Below are positions 39,216-48,583 of a DNA stretch of 64,000 nt, in pieces (within the stretch, counting starts at the first letter, position 1; each line of letters opens with the position of its first letter). Under the pieces are notes generated by a model, which searched no databases, was not told the origin of the DNA, and saw only the letters and a list, made by a program, of their open reading frames with translations. The translations under genes were made by a program, and so were the position numbers. The stretch is from Cognatishimia sp. 1_MG-2023 (GTDB lineage: Bacteria; Pseudomonadota; Alphaproteobacteria; Rhodobacterales; Rhodobacteraceae): positions 248,001 to 312,000 of the forward strand of contig NZ_JAUORX010000002.1 in the NCBI RefSeq assembly GCF_030548175.1, read 5' to 3'.

Positions 39216-42019
39216 GAATTTGCCCTTTCTCTGCCTTTGGCAATGGCTTCGATCAACCGTTTTTCCAAAGTCCGTTGCTTGCTTTCCGAATAGAATTTTA
39301 GGCCAAACATGTCTTTTACATAGAATGTATCAACGACCTGTTCGCCATATGTCGCGATAACGGCCGAGGCGATATATACATTGCTGTTTGCCAAGGTGCG
39401 GGACAAATCAAACAACAAACCTGGACGGTCACGGGTGTCGACTTCGATAATCGTGTAGATCGCTGACCCTTCGTTGTCGAAGGTGATTGTCGTTGGTACA
39501 CGGAAAGCGCGCTCGCGTTTTTTCAACACGTCGCGAGATTTCATAGCTTCAGAGGCGACAACTTCGCCTTTTAAGGTCCTATGAATCATTTTACTTAGAC
39601 GGGCATGGCGGCTTGCTTCGTATGGGTGCCCGTCGGCATCTTGAATCCAGAATGCTGCAGTCGCAAAGCCATCTTTTGTTGTGTATGAGCGTGCATCGAC
39701 CACATTGGCGCCGACCAATGCCAACGCACCAGAAATCCTTGCGAATATTCCCGGGTGATCTGCGATAGCGAAACAAACACGCGTCGCATCGCGGTCATCA
39801 TCAGGATGCAGGTCAATGCCGATCTCTTCGTTCGAAAGCCCGTCGAGAAGCTGTGCAAAAATGGCGTGTGTTTCGAGGGGAAGACCCTGCCAATAGGGAT
39901 CGTAATGACGCCCAGTTTCTTTCTTGAGCTTTTTGGGTTCCCAATTCGGCAATTGCTCTTTCAAACGTTTGCGTGCTTCAGCGCTCCGGGTTTTTTGGTT
40001 AACGACCTCTAACCCATTTTCCAAAGCGTTTCGCGTTAAGCTGTAAAGGTTGCGCAGAAGCGTCGCTTTCCAATTGTTCCAAACATCTGGGCCAACGCCT
40101 CGGATGTCGCAAACGGTCAGAACCGTCAAAAGATCGAGACGCTTTACTGTTTTTACAGCCTTTGCAAAATCACGGATGGTGCGTTCATCTGACAGGTCTC
40201 GTTTTTGGGCAACATCGGACATGAGCAAGTGATAGCGCACCAGCCATTCGACTGTTTCACAGTCTTCTTTATTCAATCCAAGACGCGGCGCGACTTTGCG
40301 CGATATTTGCGCTCCTAGAATAGAGTGGTCAATATCGCGGCCTTTGCCAATGTCGTGCAAGAGCATGGCAACCATCAGAACCTTGCGATTGATCTTTCCC
40401 TTTAGGATGTCAGACGAAAGCGGCAGTTCTTCGATCAGCTCTTTTCGCTCAATTTGGGCGAAGGTCGAAATGACCTGAATTGTGTGCTCATCGACCGTAT
40501 AAGAATGATACATGTTAAATTGCATCATCGCGACAATCGGTTCGAATTCTGGGATGAACGCAGACAACACCCCAAGTTCATTCATGCGTCGCAGGGCGCG
40601 TTCTGGGTTGCCGTGTTTTAGCAGCGTATCAAGGAAAATTCGCTGAGCCTCACGGTCTTCTCGCATACCATTATCAACGAGATGCAAATTTGCAGTCACA
40701 AGACGCATCGCATCAGGATGTAGAAGCAAGCCAGTGCGCAAGGCTTCTTCGAAAAGGCGCAAGATATTCAGCTTATTGGATAGGAACGTGTCCTCATCCT
40801 CGATGGCAAGGCGGTTGTTGGTGACTCTGTAGCCGTCTCTTGTTTTGGGGCGACGTCGCAAGATGCGTTCAAGCAAAGGTGCCGCTTTTTGATGCGCGTC
40901 CTCCAGCTTTGTTAGCAAAATGCGGGTTACGTCCCCAACAGCGGTCGCGTTGCGGAAATAGTCTTGCATGAAATGCTCGACGGCACGACGACCGCCTTTG
41001 TCAACGTAGCCCATGCGTTCTGCGACCATGACCTGCATGTCAAACGACAATTGTTCCATTGGCCTATTATTGATCAGATGCAGGTGCGCGCGTGTCGCCC
41101 AGAGGAAATTCTCGGCACGCTTAAACAGCTCAAGCTCATCTTCTTGAAATAACCCAAGGTCTACCAGATCGTGGACGTCGTTGACGTGGTACACATACTT
41201 GGCGATCCAAAAGAGCGATTGTAAGTCGCGCAATCCGCCTTTGCCTTCTTTGACATTAGGCTCAACGACATATCTCTGACCTTGTTTTTTATGCCGCTCG
41301 TCGCGTTCGGCAAGTTTGGCTTCGATGAATTCTTGCTCGGTGCCATTGAACAGCTGCGTTTCCAAAGATTTCTTAAGCGAACCAGCCATCGGGCTGTGAC
41401 CAGCCAAAAACCGATGTTCGAGTAGGGCGGTTCTAATTGTGAAATCCTCACCGCCTAGGCGAATGCAGTCTTTGATCGTACGTGAGCTATGCCCAACTTT
41501 TAGACGCAAGTCCCAAAGCATATAGAGCATGGATTCAATGACGCTCTCCGCCCAACCAGTGATTTTATAAGGTGTGAGGAATAGCAGATCGACGTCAGAT
41601 TGCGGAGCCATTTCCCCACGCCCATATCCACCAACTGCAAACAACGCGATTTTCTCGCCTTTGGTTGGATTTGGACGTGGGTGAAGTGCATGTGTCGCCA
41701 CGAAATGCGTGGTGTTCACCAAGCAATCGGTCAACCACGTATAAGCGCGTGTCATAGGCCGTGCATCGAATGGACGGTCTTCGAACCCTTTTTTGATTGC
41801 GGCCATGCCTTCTTTGCGGACATCGCGCAGCAGGTTGACGACAGTGCTTCTTAAGTCGCGGGCATCTTTTGCATTTGTGCAAGCCTCTAATATTGCCGCG
41901 CCCAGCTGGGCGCGGTTTACAATTAGATCAGGCTCACAAATGAGATCACCGGGAGGAACCGGTAGGAAAGCGGTGGGTTTAGAAGCCAGTTCCGCCAAAA
42001 CTTCTTGGTGCTGGGTCAA
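39212..42019 (-). CDS. glnD: [Protein-PII] uridylyltransferase/uridylyl-removing enzyme
   Basis: Nitrogen sensor that uridylylates and deuridylylates PII proteins; 935 residues. Domains in order: nucleotidyltransferase (GGYGRGEMAPQSDVDLLFL, about 130-148), GlnE-like linker, HD phosphohydrolase (MLLHDIGKGRDIDHS, about 540), and two C-terminal ACT domains for glutamine sensing (from about 745 and 855). The start is a TTG at 42019 that overlaps the preceding lipoprotein gene by 41 bp; a slightly later start is possible. Overlaps murJ downstream. Confidence 0.94.
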   Translation of the reverse strand: MTQHQEVLAELASKPTAFLPVPPGDLICEPDLIVNRAQLGAAILEACTNAKDARDLRSTVVNLLRDVRKEGMAAIKKGFEDRPFDARPMTRAYTWLTDCLVNTTHFVATHALHPRPNPTKGEKIALFAVGGYGRGEMAPQSDVDLLFLTPYKITGWAESVIESMLYMLWDLRLKVGHSSRTIKDCIRLGGEDFTIRTALLEHRFLAGHSPMAGSLKKSLETQLFNGTEQEFIEAKLAERDERHKKQGQRYVVEPNVKEGKGGLRDLQSLFWIAKYVYHVNDVHDLVDLGLFQEDELELFKRAENFLWATRAHLHLINNRPMEQLSFDMQVMVAERMGYVDKGGRRAVEHFMQDYFRNATAVGDVTRILLTKLEDAHQKAAPLLERILRRRPKTRDGYRVTNNRLAIEDEDTFLSNKLNILRLFEEALRTGLLLHPDAMRLVTANLHLVDNGMREDREAQRIFLDTLLKHGNPERALRRMNELGVLSAFIPEFEPIVAMMQFNMYHSYTVDEHTIQVISTFAQIERKELIEELPLSSDILKGKINRKVLMVAMLLHDIGKGRDIDHSILGAQISRKVAPRLGLNKEDCETVEWLVRYHLLMSDVAQKRDLSDERTIRDFAKAVKTVKRLDLLTVLTVCDIRGVGPDVWNNWKATLLRNLYSLTRNALENGLEVVNQKTRSAEARKRLKEQLPNWEPKKLKKETGRHYDPYWQGLPLETHAIFAQLLDGLSNEEIGIDLHPDDDRDATRVCFAIADHPGIFARISGALALVGANVVDARSYTTKDGFATAAFWIQDADGHPYEASRHARLSKMIHRTLKGEVVASEAMKSRDVLKKRERAFRVPTTITFDNEGSAIYTIIEVDTRDRPGLLFDLSRTLANSNVYIASAVIATYGEQVVDTFYVKDMFGLKFYSESKQRTLEKRLIEAIAKGRERANS

Positions 42020-43151
42020 TGATTACAACCTGTTTATCGCGGATCGTGGCGACAGCCAGACCACGTTCGTTTGTTCCGTCCGCACGAAGGCGGAAAATGC
42101 CGTTAACCCCTTTAAAGCCTGCGCCCTGGGTCAATGCTGTTGTCGTGAGAGCGTTGCTCTTGCCTTGTTTGATCAATGCGCCAATAGCGGCAATGCCATC
42201 ATAAGCCAATCCGCCAATTGGATGGGGTGCAGCGCTATATGCTGCTGAATATCTATCGCGGAACTGCCCTGTCAGGGCTGGATCAGGCATTGCAAACCAG
42301 CCACCTTGCACGCCCGGTAGATCAAGCGTCTGAGCTGGAATATCCCAGCGCGTCAAGCCAATGTACTGAACCGTGTCTGGGCGCAGGCCCGCCTCTGGTA
42401 GCAATTGTGAAAACAACGGCAAGGATCCCGATGTGTCTGATGTCATAAAGATCGCGTCGGCGCCTGTACGGCGTACGGTATCTCGGATGTCATCAACGGC
42501 TGCCACAACGCCTTGCTGTGAAAATTCGTACCCAACGGAACCCGCGTTAGAGCCACCGTTCGCAGCGAGTGCTATGGCAATGGCCTCACGTCCTGCTGCA
42601 CCAGCGACATTCTGCGCATGGACCGTCACAATACGAGATTTCCCGTTTCGTGCCGCAAAGCGCGCGAGTCGATCTGCTGTGTTTTTGAAGGTGGCTCCCA
42701 ACACGAACACGTTGCCACCAGCGATGGAGGTGTTGTTTGAAAAGGACAACACGTTCACGCCCTTGCCGGCCAACGCCACGCCAACGGCATTTGTGGGTCC
42801 GCTACGTACTGGGCCGAGAATAATCTTAGCGCCGTCACCAACAGCTTTCAGCGCCACAGTCTGAGCTGTCGCCGCGTCTCCGGCAGTGTCGTAAACACGC
42901 AAGTCAATTTGAACGCCGTCAAGGTCAGTCATCGCCAAACGTGCAGCGTTTTCAAGGCTCTTAGCAAGAAGTGCATCACCAGTCGCGGTAGAGCCACGCG
43001 GAACCAAAAGGGCAACTGGAACCGGTTTATTCGGGTTCACGGATGGACCTGTACTAACGGCGATTGGTTCACACGCTGCAAGTATCGCTGCAGCACCAAG
43101 AGCAACTGCCCCTTTCAGAATGTTCCGGCGGAGTTTAAAAGCGGCAAACAT
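41979..43151 (-). CDS. Penicillin-binding protein activator (LpoA-like) lipoprotein
   Basis: 390-residue outer-membrane lipoprotein: signal sequence with lipobox LAAC (Cys27), then a type 1 periplasmic-binding-protein fold (VPVALLVPRGS at about 42). It resembles the C-terminal domain of LpoA, which stimulates PBP1A; the N-terminal TPR part of E. coli LpoA is absent. The divergent rsmI-yraN pair on the other side reproduces the E. coli rsmI/lpoA/yraN neighbourhood. It could instead be an amino-acid-binding protein, which the context makes less likely. Confidence 0.82.
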   Translation of the reverse strand: MFAAFKLRRNILKGAVALGAAAILAACEPIAVSTGPSVNPNKPVPVALLVPRGSTATGDALLAKSLENAARLAMTDLDGVQIDLRVYDTAGDAATAQTVALKAVGDGAKIILGPVRSGPTNAVGVALAGKGVNVLSFSNNTSIAGGNVFVLGATFKNTADRLARFAARNGKSRIVTVHAQNVAGAAGREAIAIALAANGGSNAGSVGYEFSQQGVVAAVDDIRDTVRRTGADAIFMTSDTSGSLPLFSQLLPEAGLRPDTVQYIGLTRWDIPAQTLDLPGVQGGWFAMPDPALTGQFRDRYSAAYSAAPHPIGGLAYDGIAAIGALIKQGKSNALTTTALTQGAGFKGVNGIFRLRADGTNERGLAVATIRDKQVVIIDPAPRSFGGTGF

Positions 43152-43175
43152 GAATACTATCCTTACTACAGTGTC

Positions 43176-43203
43176 AAAAACCGAGTCAGATTTTGCGGTT
43201 TTT
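43176..43203. other. Hairpin in the divergent region before rsmI
   Basis: 8-bp inverted repeat AAAAACCG (43176-43183) and CGGTTTTT (43196-43203) with a 12-nt loop in the 106 bp between the LpoA-like gene and rsmI. It could be an operator dyad or a leader hairpin; no further evidence. Confidence 0.4.
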
Positions 43204-43257
43204 TACGGATCACTTATTTGTGGCGGATAATAAACACCGAGACCGGAGGGTCCAGCT

Positions 43258-44112
43258 TTGAATCATCAGATCGTACCATTGAAGGCAGGGCTGTACTTTG
43301 TGGCAACACCCATAGGCACGGCGCGCGACATCACCTTAAGAGCGCTTGATATTCTCGCGAGCGCGGATGTCATCGCTGCCGAAGACACCCGGTCATTGCG
43401 CCGCTTATTGGAGATTCACGGAGTGCCCTTAGGGCAACGCCCCTTACTTGCATACCATGATCATTCGGGTGCTGGCACACGCGGGAAGCTTTTGGATTAC
43501 TTATCCCAAGGCAAATCAGTGGCCTATGCAAGCGAAGCAGGCACGCCCTTGATCGCCGACCCGGGTTATCATCTGTCGCGCGACGCGAGCGAAGCTGGTT
43601 ACCTTGTCACTTCAGCCCCGGGGCCGTCTGCAATTATTACCGCGCTTAGCCTTGCTGGTCTCCCGACGGATGCATTTTTCTTTGCAGGTTTCATGCCAAA
43701 CGCCAAGAACGCGCGCAAAACAGGTATTGAAGCCGTCAAAGACGTGCCCGGTACGCTGGTCTTTTATGAAAGTCCTCGTCGACTGGTCGAGATGCTAAAA
43801 GACGCAGCCCATGTCCTTGGGGGAAATCGACAGGCCGTCGTGTGCCGCGAATTGACCAAGAAATTCGAAGAGGTCCAGCGGGGCACTTTGCTAGAGCTTG
43901 TTGATATTTTTCATGAACGCACGATCAAAGGAGAGATCGTTGTATTGATCGACCGCGCTGGTGCGAATGAGTCGTCAGAAGATGATGTCGAAACTGCATT
44001 GCGCAAAGCCTTGGAGACCATGACGGTTCGCGATGCCTCTGAAGTGGTTGCGCAGGCATTTGGCGTCAATAAACGAAAAATTTATTCCATGGCCCTAAGC
44101 ATGAAGGACTGA
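43258..44112 (+). CDS. rsmI: 16S rRNA (cytidine(1402)-2'-O)-methyltransferase
   Basis: SAM-dependent methyltransferase of the tetrapyrrole-methylase fold, 284 residues, that 2'-O-methylates C1402 in the ribosomal decoding centre. Landmarks: LYFVATPIGTARDITLRA near residue 12, AAEDTRSLRRLL near 40, and SEAGTPLIADPGY near 85. The start is TTG at 43258, set by GGAGGG 7-8 nt upstream. It is followed by yraN after 21 bp. Confidence 0.94.
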   Translation: MNHQIVPLKAGLYFVATPIGTARDITLRALDILASADVIAAEDTRSLRRLLEIHGVPLGQRPLLAYHDHSGAGTRGKLLDYLSQGKSVAYASEAGTPLIADPGYHLSRDASEAGYLVTSAPGPSAIITALSLAGLPTDAFFFAGFMPNAKNARKTGIEAVKDVPGTLVFYESPRRLVEMLKDAAHVLGGNRQAVVCRELTKKFEEVQRGTLLELVDIFHERTIKGEIVVLIDRAGANESSEDDVETALRKALETMTVRDASEVVAQAFGVNKRKIYSMALSMKD

Positions 44113-44133
44113 TTACACATCATTAGGTCGCCC

Positions 44134-44508
44134 ATGGGCAAAACAGCAGCTCTAAGAGGAAAACGCGCATATCTATCTGGGCAATCGGCAGAGCAAACCG
44201 TTCTGGCGATCTATGAAAGAAATGGTTTCGTGCTCGCCGCTCAAAGATGGCGCGGTGGTGGCGCCGAAATTGACCTCATCTTTCGGGATGGAGATACCTG
44301 TATCTTTGTCGAGGTGAAGAAAAGCCGCGATTTTGCAAAGGCAGCTCAGCGTGTTTCTACTGCCCAAGCCCACCGGATAATGAATGCAGCCTCTGTTTTC
44401 GTTGCTCAAGAACCAAAGGGGCAATTGACCGATATGCGCTTTGACGTTGCCTTGGTGAACGCCGTTGGGGAAACACAAATTCTTGAAAATGCGCTAATTG
44501 CCAACTGA
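44134..44508 (+). CDS. yraN: YraN family (UPF0102) endonuclease-like protein
   Basis: 124 residues of the UPF0102 family, which has a restriction-endonuclease-like fold. The core pattern is GGGAEIDLIFRDGDTCIFVEVKK (first part about 46-60), where Asp, Glu and Lys fit a PD-(D/E)xK centre. The activity is not established. Downstream of rsmI as in E. coli, and 61 bp before gshB. Confidence 0.9.
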   Translation: MGKTAALRGKRAYLSGQSAEQTVLAIYERNGFVLAAQRWRGGGAEIDLIFRDGDTCIFVEVKKSRDFAKAAQRVSTAQAHRIMNAASVFVAQEPKGQLTDMRFDVALVNAVGETQILENALIAN

Positions 44509-44569
44509 TCCACATTGCAAGGAGGGGTTGGCTACGCCATGTAGTGGGCAGACACTAAGAGGGACGCCC

Positions 44570-45505
44570 ATGAAAATCGCCTTTCAAATGGATCCGATCG
44601 ACCAAGTCGATATCAACGCTGACAGCTCATTCCGCATTGCCGAAGAAGCGCAGGCGCGGGGTCATGAATTGTTTTATTACTCTCCTGACCAACTCGCCTT
44701 TGAAGAAGGTGAAATCACCGCGCGTGGCCATTCTATGGTTCTAAGGCGTGAGCAGGGGAACCATGTTGATCTTGGCCCGCTGACCAAAGTGTCTCTGGCC
44801 GATTTTGATGTGGTTTGGCTACGCCAAGATCCTCCGTTCGATATGAATTACATCACCTCAACACATCTGTTGGATCGCCTAAAAGGTCAGGCATTGGTGG
44901 CGAATGATCCATTCTGGGTGCGCAATTATCCGGAAAAACTGCTGGTCCTAGATTTTCCTGATCTAACCCCGCCAACCACAATCGCGCGCGATTTGGATAC
45001 GATCAAAGAATTCAAAGCCAAACACAGCGACATTATTCTCAAGCCGCTCTACGGAAACGGCGGCGCTGGCGTGTTCCGGTTGGATGAAAACGACCGTAAC
45101 CTTTCTTCGTTGCACGAACTTTTCACGGGCTTCAGTCGCGAGCCTCTGATCGTTCAAAAGTTCCTGCCAGACGTGAGCAATGGCGACAAACGCGTCATTC
45201 TTGTTGATGGTGAGCCTGTAGGCGCAATCAACCGTGTACCTGCAGCCGGCGAAACGCGCAGCAACATGCACGTCGGCGGCCGGCCTGAAAAGATCGGTCT
45301 AACGGAACGCGACCTAGAGATTTGCGCAGCCATCGGGCCGCTGCTCAAAGAAAAAGGTCAGGTCTTTGTCGGGATCGACGTCATTGGCGACTACCTGACA
45401 GAGATTAACGTGACCTCGCCAACTGGCATTCAAGAACTTGAGCGTTTTGACGGCGTGAACATTGCCGAAAAAATTTGGGAAGCCATTGAAGCTAAAGTTA
45501 CTTAG
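44570..45505 (+). CDS. gshB: Glutathione synthetase
   Basis: ATP-grasp ligase of 311 residues that joins gamma-glutamylcysteine and glycine. The N-terminus KIAFQMDPIDQVDINADSSF and the ATP-grasp segments ILKPLYGNGGAGVFRL and EINVTSPTGIQEL are typical. The start at 44570 follows AGAGGGAC; an in-frame upstream extension of 24 codons has no similarity. Ends 5 bp before the convergent comM gene. Confidence 0.95.
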   Translation: MKIAFQMDPIDQVDINADSSFRIAEEAQARGHELFYYSPDQLAFEEGEITARGHSMVLRREQGNHVDLGPLTKVSLADFDVVWLRQDPPFDMNYITSTHLLDRLKGQALVANDPFWVRNYPEKLLVLDFPDLTPPTTIARDLDTIKEFKAKHSDIILKPLYGNGGAGVFRLDENDRNLSSLHELFTGFSREPLIVQKFLPDVSNGDKRVILVDGEPVGAINRVPAAGETRSNMHVGGRPEKIGLTERDLEICAAIGPLLKEKGQVFVGIDVIGDYLTEINVTSPTGIQELERFDGVNIAEKIWEAIEAKVT

Positions 45506-45510
45506 GGTCG

Positions 45511-47022
45511 TTAGGACTTTTGGGCCGTCAGTCGAAAGCTGACGGCCTCCGCGATATGGGGTCGAAGCACATCTTCGCTTTGATCCAAATCCGCGATGGT
45601 GCGTGCGACGCGCAATACTCGGTGATAACCCCTTGCGGTTAGGCCAAACTTTTCCGCCACCTTCGACAAAAGTTCGCGCCCATCGTTATCTGGGGTCGCG
45701 ATCTCTTCCAACAATTTACCTTGTGCATCAGCATTGGATCGCGCCGCAGGATGTTCGCGAAATCGGTCTTCTTGAAGCTGCCGAGCCTGCAAAACACGCG
45801 CTGCCACTTGCGCCGATGTTTCCCCATCAGCAGGCAAATCCAAGTCGGTATAGGCGACAGGTGGAACTTCGATCCGTAGATCAATCCGGTCCATCAAAGG
45901 CCCGGAAATCCGCCCCAAATAGTCGTCCCCACAATTGGGAACACGGGCGCATGCACGCGCTGGGTCATACATATACCCGCATTTACAAGGGTTTGCCGCC
46001 GCCACCAGCATAAATCTGCACGGGTAACTGACGTGTGCATTGGCGCGGGCCACCATGACTTCTCCAGTTTCAATAGGTTGCCTAAGTGTCTCGAGGACCG
46101 ACCGAGAGAACTCGGGAAATTCGTCTAAGAACAGAACACCATTATGCGCCAAGCTGATTTCCCCGGGAGAAGCGCGACGACCCCCTCCGACGATCGCGGC
46201 CATAGAGGCGGTGTGGTGGGGTTCTCGAAAAGGGCGTTGCCGTGAAATGCCGCCCTGATCCAATAGGCCGGCTATTGAATGGATCATGCTAGTTTCGAGC
46301 GCCTCTATTGCGGAAAGGGGCGGTAGGATGGAAGCCAATCGTGCAGCAAGCATAGATTTACCCGAACCGGGTGTTCCAAGGAAAAGAATATGATGCCGCC
46401 CTGCGGCCGCGATTTCTAATGCCCGCTTGGCGCGCTCTTGGCCTTTTACATCGCGTAAGTCTTTGAATTGCGTACCGTTCGTGACTTCCCCCGGCAGGCT
46501 TGGCGTAATCGGGTTTTGGCCGGAATAGTGGCGGACCACATCCGCCAGCGTCTTTGCAGCAATCACTTGGGCCGCTCCGACCCACGCAGCCTCGGGGCCA
46601 GAGGCATGTGGACACAACAGGCTGCGGTCTTCTTCCGCGGCAGACATCGCGGCTGGTAGCGCTCCGATTACGGGTACAAGTGATCCGTCCAGCGATAGCT
46701 CCCCTAAACTGACTGTACTTTCCACAGCATCTTTCGGAATAATATCGAGGGCCGCCAAGAGTGCCATGGCGATAGGGAGATCAAAGTGACTGCCTTCTTT
46801 CGGTAAGTCAGCAGGAGAAAGATTTATGGTGATCCGCTTGGACGGCAGAGCAATCGCCATCGACGTAAGAGCGGATCGCACACGATCCCGTGCTTCTGAA
46901 ACGGCTTTGTCTGGCAATCCAACAATCGAAAATGCGGGTAACCCTGGCGCAACAGCGCATTGCACCTCTACCTGATGCGCTTCTACGCCTTCAAAGGCGA
47001 CTGTATAGGCCCGAGTAACCAT
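45511..47022 (-). CDS. comM: YifB/ComM family Mg-chelatase-like AAA+ ATPase
   Basis: 503 residues: N-terminal ChlI-like domain (TRAYTVAFEGVEAHQVEV, residues 3-20), central AAA+ module with Walker A GTPGSGKSML (about 217) and Walker B LFLDEFPEFS, then a Mg-chelatase C-terminal domain with a four-Cys insert (CKCGYMYDPARACARVPNC). ComM is a branch-migration helicase used in natural transformation. A hairpin covers its ribosome binding site. Its last codons form a second hairpin at 45523-45547. Confidence 0.93.
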   Translation of the reverse strand: MVTRAYTVAFEGVEAHQVEVQCAVAPGLPAFSIVGLPDKAVSEARDRVRSALTSMAIALPSKRITINLSPADLPKEGSHFDLPIAMALLAALDIIPKDAVESTVSLGELSLDGSLVPVIGALPAAMSAAEEDRSLLCPHASGPEAAWVGAAQVIAAKTLADVVRHYSGQNPITPSLPGEVTNGTQFKDLRDVKGQERAKRALEIAAAGRHHILFLGTPGSGKSMLAARLASILPPLSAIEALETSMIHSIAGLLDQGGISRQRPFREPHHTASMAAIVGGGRRASPGEISLAHNGVLFLDEFPEFSRSVLETLRQPIETGEVMVARANAHVSYPCRFMLVAAANPCKCGYMYDPARACARVPNCGDDYLGRISGPLMDRIDLRIEVPPVAYTDLDLPADGETSAQVAARVLQARQLQEDRFREHPAARSNADAQGKLLEEIATPDNDGRELLSKVAEKFGLTARGYHRVLRVARTIADLDQSEDVLRPHIAEAVSFRLTAQKS

Positions 47023-47024
47023 AA

Positions 47025-47057
47025 CGCCCCCGTTGGTTTCTATAACCTTAGGGGGCG
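47025..47057 (-). promoter_or_regulatory. Hairpin over the comM ribosome binding site
   Basis: CGCCCCC (47051-47057 read on the minus strand) pairs with GGGGGCG (47025-47031), with an inner GGTT/AACC pair in the loop. The 3' arm holds the G-rich Shine-Dalgarno 2 nt before the ATG at 47022, so the fold would block translation initiation. Confidence 0.5.
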
Positions 47058-47073
47058 CTTGGTTATTGATTGG

Positions 47074-47955
47074 TTAACTCGAAGTCGTCTCGTTCACCAA
47101 CGCCATAAACGCAGGCCAAGCTTCTGGATCGGCCATCGTCTTGTCCCGGCAAAGCGCGTTGCAAAAACCGTATGTCACGCCATTCAGCTCAAGCATATGC
47201 GTGCTCGGCTTGCCGCTATAGGGGCAGTTTGGATTCACGGCTGGCGCATCGCTTTCAGTCGCCTCCAAGGCTTTAGGCCCCGGCCAAGCCAATGTAGCAT
47301 GCGGCTGATCATACCGGCTTAGGTGTGCACCTTGGACAAGCCCCAATGCGCGCCAACGGCGAAAGGCGGGGTCGGACAGATGTGTATCTACATAAGCTTT
47401 CGCAAGATCACTCATCGGCAGATTATATCCTGCCAAACGGGCAGCTACTGGTGCATACATCGCATCAACCGCGCTGAATTCACCGCACAGCCAAGGCCCA
47501 TCAAGGCATTCTGATTTAGCCCAAGCCCAAAGCGTTTCAAGCCGCTCCAAATCCGTTAGAACTTCGTCTGAAGGGTCTGCCCAGTTAAACGCTGTTCGCA
47601 AGTTCATCGGGCAAGCTGCGCGCAATGCAAAAAAGCCCGCATGCATCTCAGCCGATAGATTTCTCACGATTGCGCGTTTCTTTGGATCCGACGGCCAAAT
47701 CTCGGCCTCTGGGTGGCGCGACGCCAGCTCTTCGGCAATCGCATAGCTTTCCGAAACGATCGCGCCTTCCGGCGTGCGGATAGTCGGAACGGTTCGGGCC
47801 GGTTCAAAGCTTGCCAACTGTTCAGCGACAGTCGCTTTGGAATGAAAATCCAACAATGTCACTGATTTCGGTAAGTTGAATTTTTCAAACAACAACCAGC
47901 CACGTAGGGACCACGAAGAGTAGGCGTAATCGCCAATTACAAGATCATAAGTCAT
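47074..47955 (-). CDS. Glutathione S-transferase family protein with a TRASH-like C-terminal tail
   Basis: 293 residues, longer than the usual 200-230. The N-terminal thioredoxin-like domain has YSSWSLRGWLL (12-22), with Ser in the glutathione site, and the all-helical domain follows to about 215. The extra tail has Cys244, Cys265 and Cys269, i.e. C-x20-C-x3-C, which fits the metal-binding TRASH pattern (C-x19-22-C-x3-C). Upstream of comM on the same strand. Function unknown; thiol- or metal-dependent detoxification is a guess. Confidence 0.82.
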   Translation of the reverse strand: MTYDLVIGDYAYSSWSLRGWLLFEKFNLPKSVTLLDFHSKATVAEQLASFEPARTVPTIRTPEGAIVSESYAIAEELASRHPEAEIWPSDPKKRAIVRNLSAEMHAGFFALRAACPMNLRTAFNWADPSDEVLTDLERLETLWAWAKSECLDGPWLCGEFSAVDAMYAPVAARLAGYNLPMSDLAKAYVDTHLSDPAFRRWRALGLVQGAHLSRYDQPHATLAWPGPKALEATESDAPAVNPNCPYSGKPSTHMLELNGVTYGFCNALCRDKTMADPEAWPAFMALVNETTSS

Positions 47956-48013
47956 GCCAACAGACTAAGTAGGTATGCTCAATTCTCGAAACGAATATTT
48001 GTGACGTATTCAA

Positions 48014-48583
48014 TCAAGATACGTGATTGATCTTGCCGACTTGCCAGCTTTCTTCGATGCGAATGTCAGTCACGGACAGGTTGTCGATCTTATGTCCAAA
48101 CGCCTCGTATCCTGTGAGCGATAGGGCGCGCTGGATCTGAGTGATGATCACACCAAAATGCGCAACAAGGATGATGTTTTGCCCTGCATGGGTCAAAATA
48201 AGCCGGTCTATGGCTGTGTTGACACGTCCACACACGTCGTTCCAGCTTTCGCCATTCGGCGGACGTACGTCCCCGGGGTTATCCCAAAAGGCGCGAATGT
48301 GTTCTTGATCTTCTACCTCTGTGTAAGTTTTCAACTCCCAATCGCCGAAATACATTTCGCGCAGATTCGCATCGTGATCCAAACGCGGACGATCCTTTTG
48401 GATCGCATCGGCCGTTGCAATCGTTCGGGATAGGTCCGATGAAATCACGACGGCATCATTTGGCAAATATGCATCTAGCCGTGCTAACGCATCGGTATCT
48501 GACAAATCCGCAGGTAAGTCAGACCATCCGATCATCGATTTTGCATGGGTTGGGCCGTGCCGTACCAGATAAATATGTGTCAT
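48014..48583 (-). CDS. Histidine phosphatase family protein (CobC-like)
   Basis: 189-residue phosphoglycerate-mutase-like phosphatase. The catalytic motif is IYLVRHGPTHAKS (4-16), with the phosphorylated His9, a second Arg in SSDLSRT, and a C-terminal VAHFGVI carrying the second catalytic His. It overlaps the end of cobU by 4 bp, so alpha-ribazole phosphatase in B12 assembly is the likely role. Other substrates cannot be excluded. Confidence 0.83.
   Translation of the reverse strand: MTHIYLVRHGPTHAKSMIGWSDLPADLSDTDALARLDAYLPNDAVVISSDLSRTIATADAIQKDRPRLDHDANLREMYFGDWELKTYTEVEDQEHIRAFWDNPGDVRPPNGESWNDVCGRVNTAIDRLILTHAGQNIILVAHFGVIITQIQRALSLTGYEAFGHKIDNLSVTDIRIEESWQVGKINHVS

Noticed and set aside
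45523-45547. 9-bp hairpin GGCCGTCAG/CTGACGGCC at the gshB-comM junction
   Set aside because: It is inside the last codons of comM and lacks a U tract in either direction, so I did not call it a terminator.
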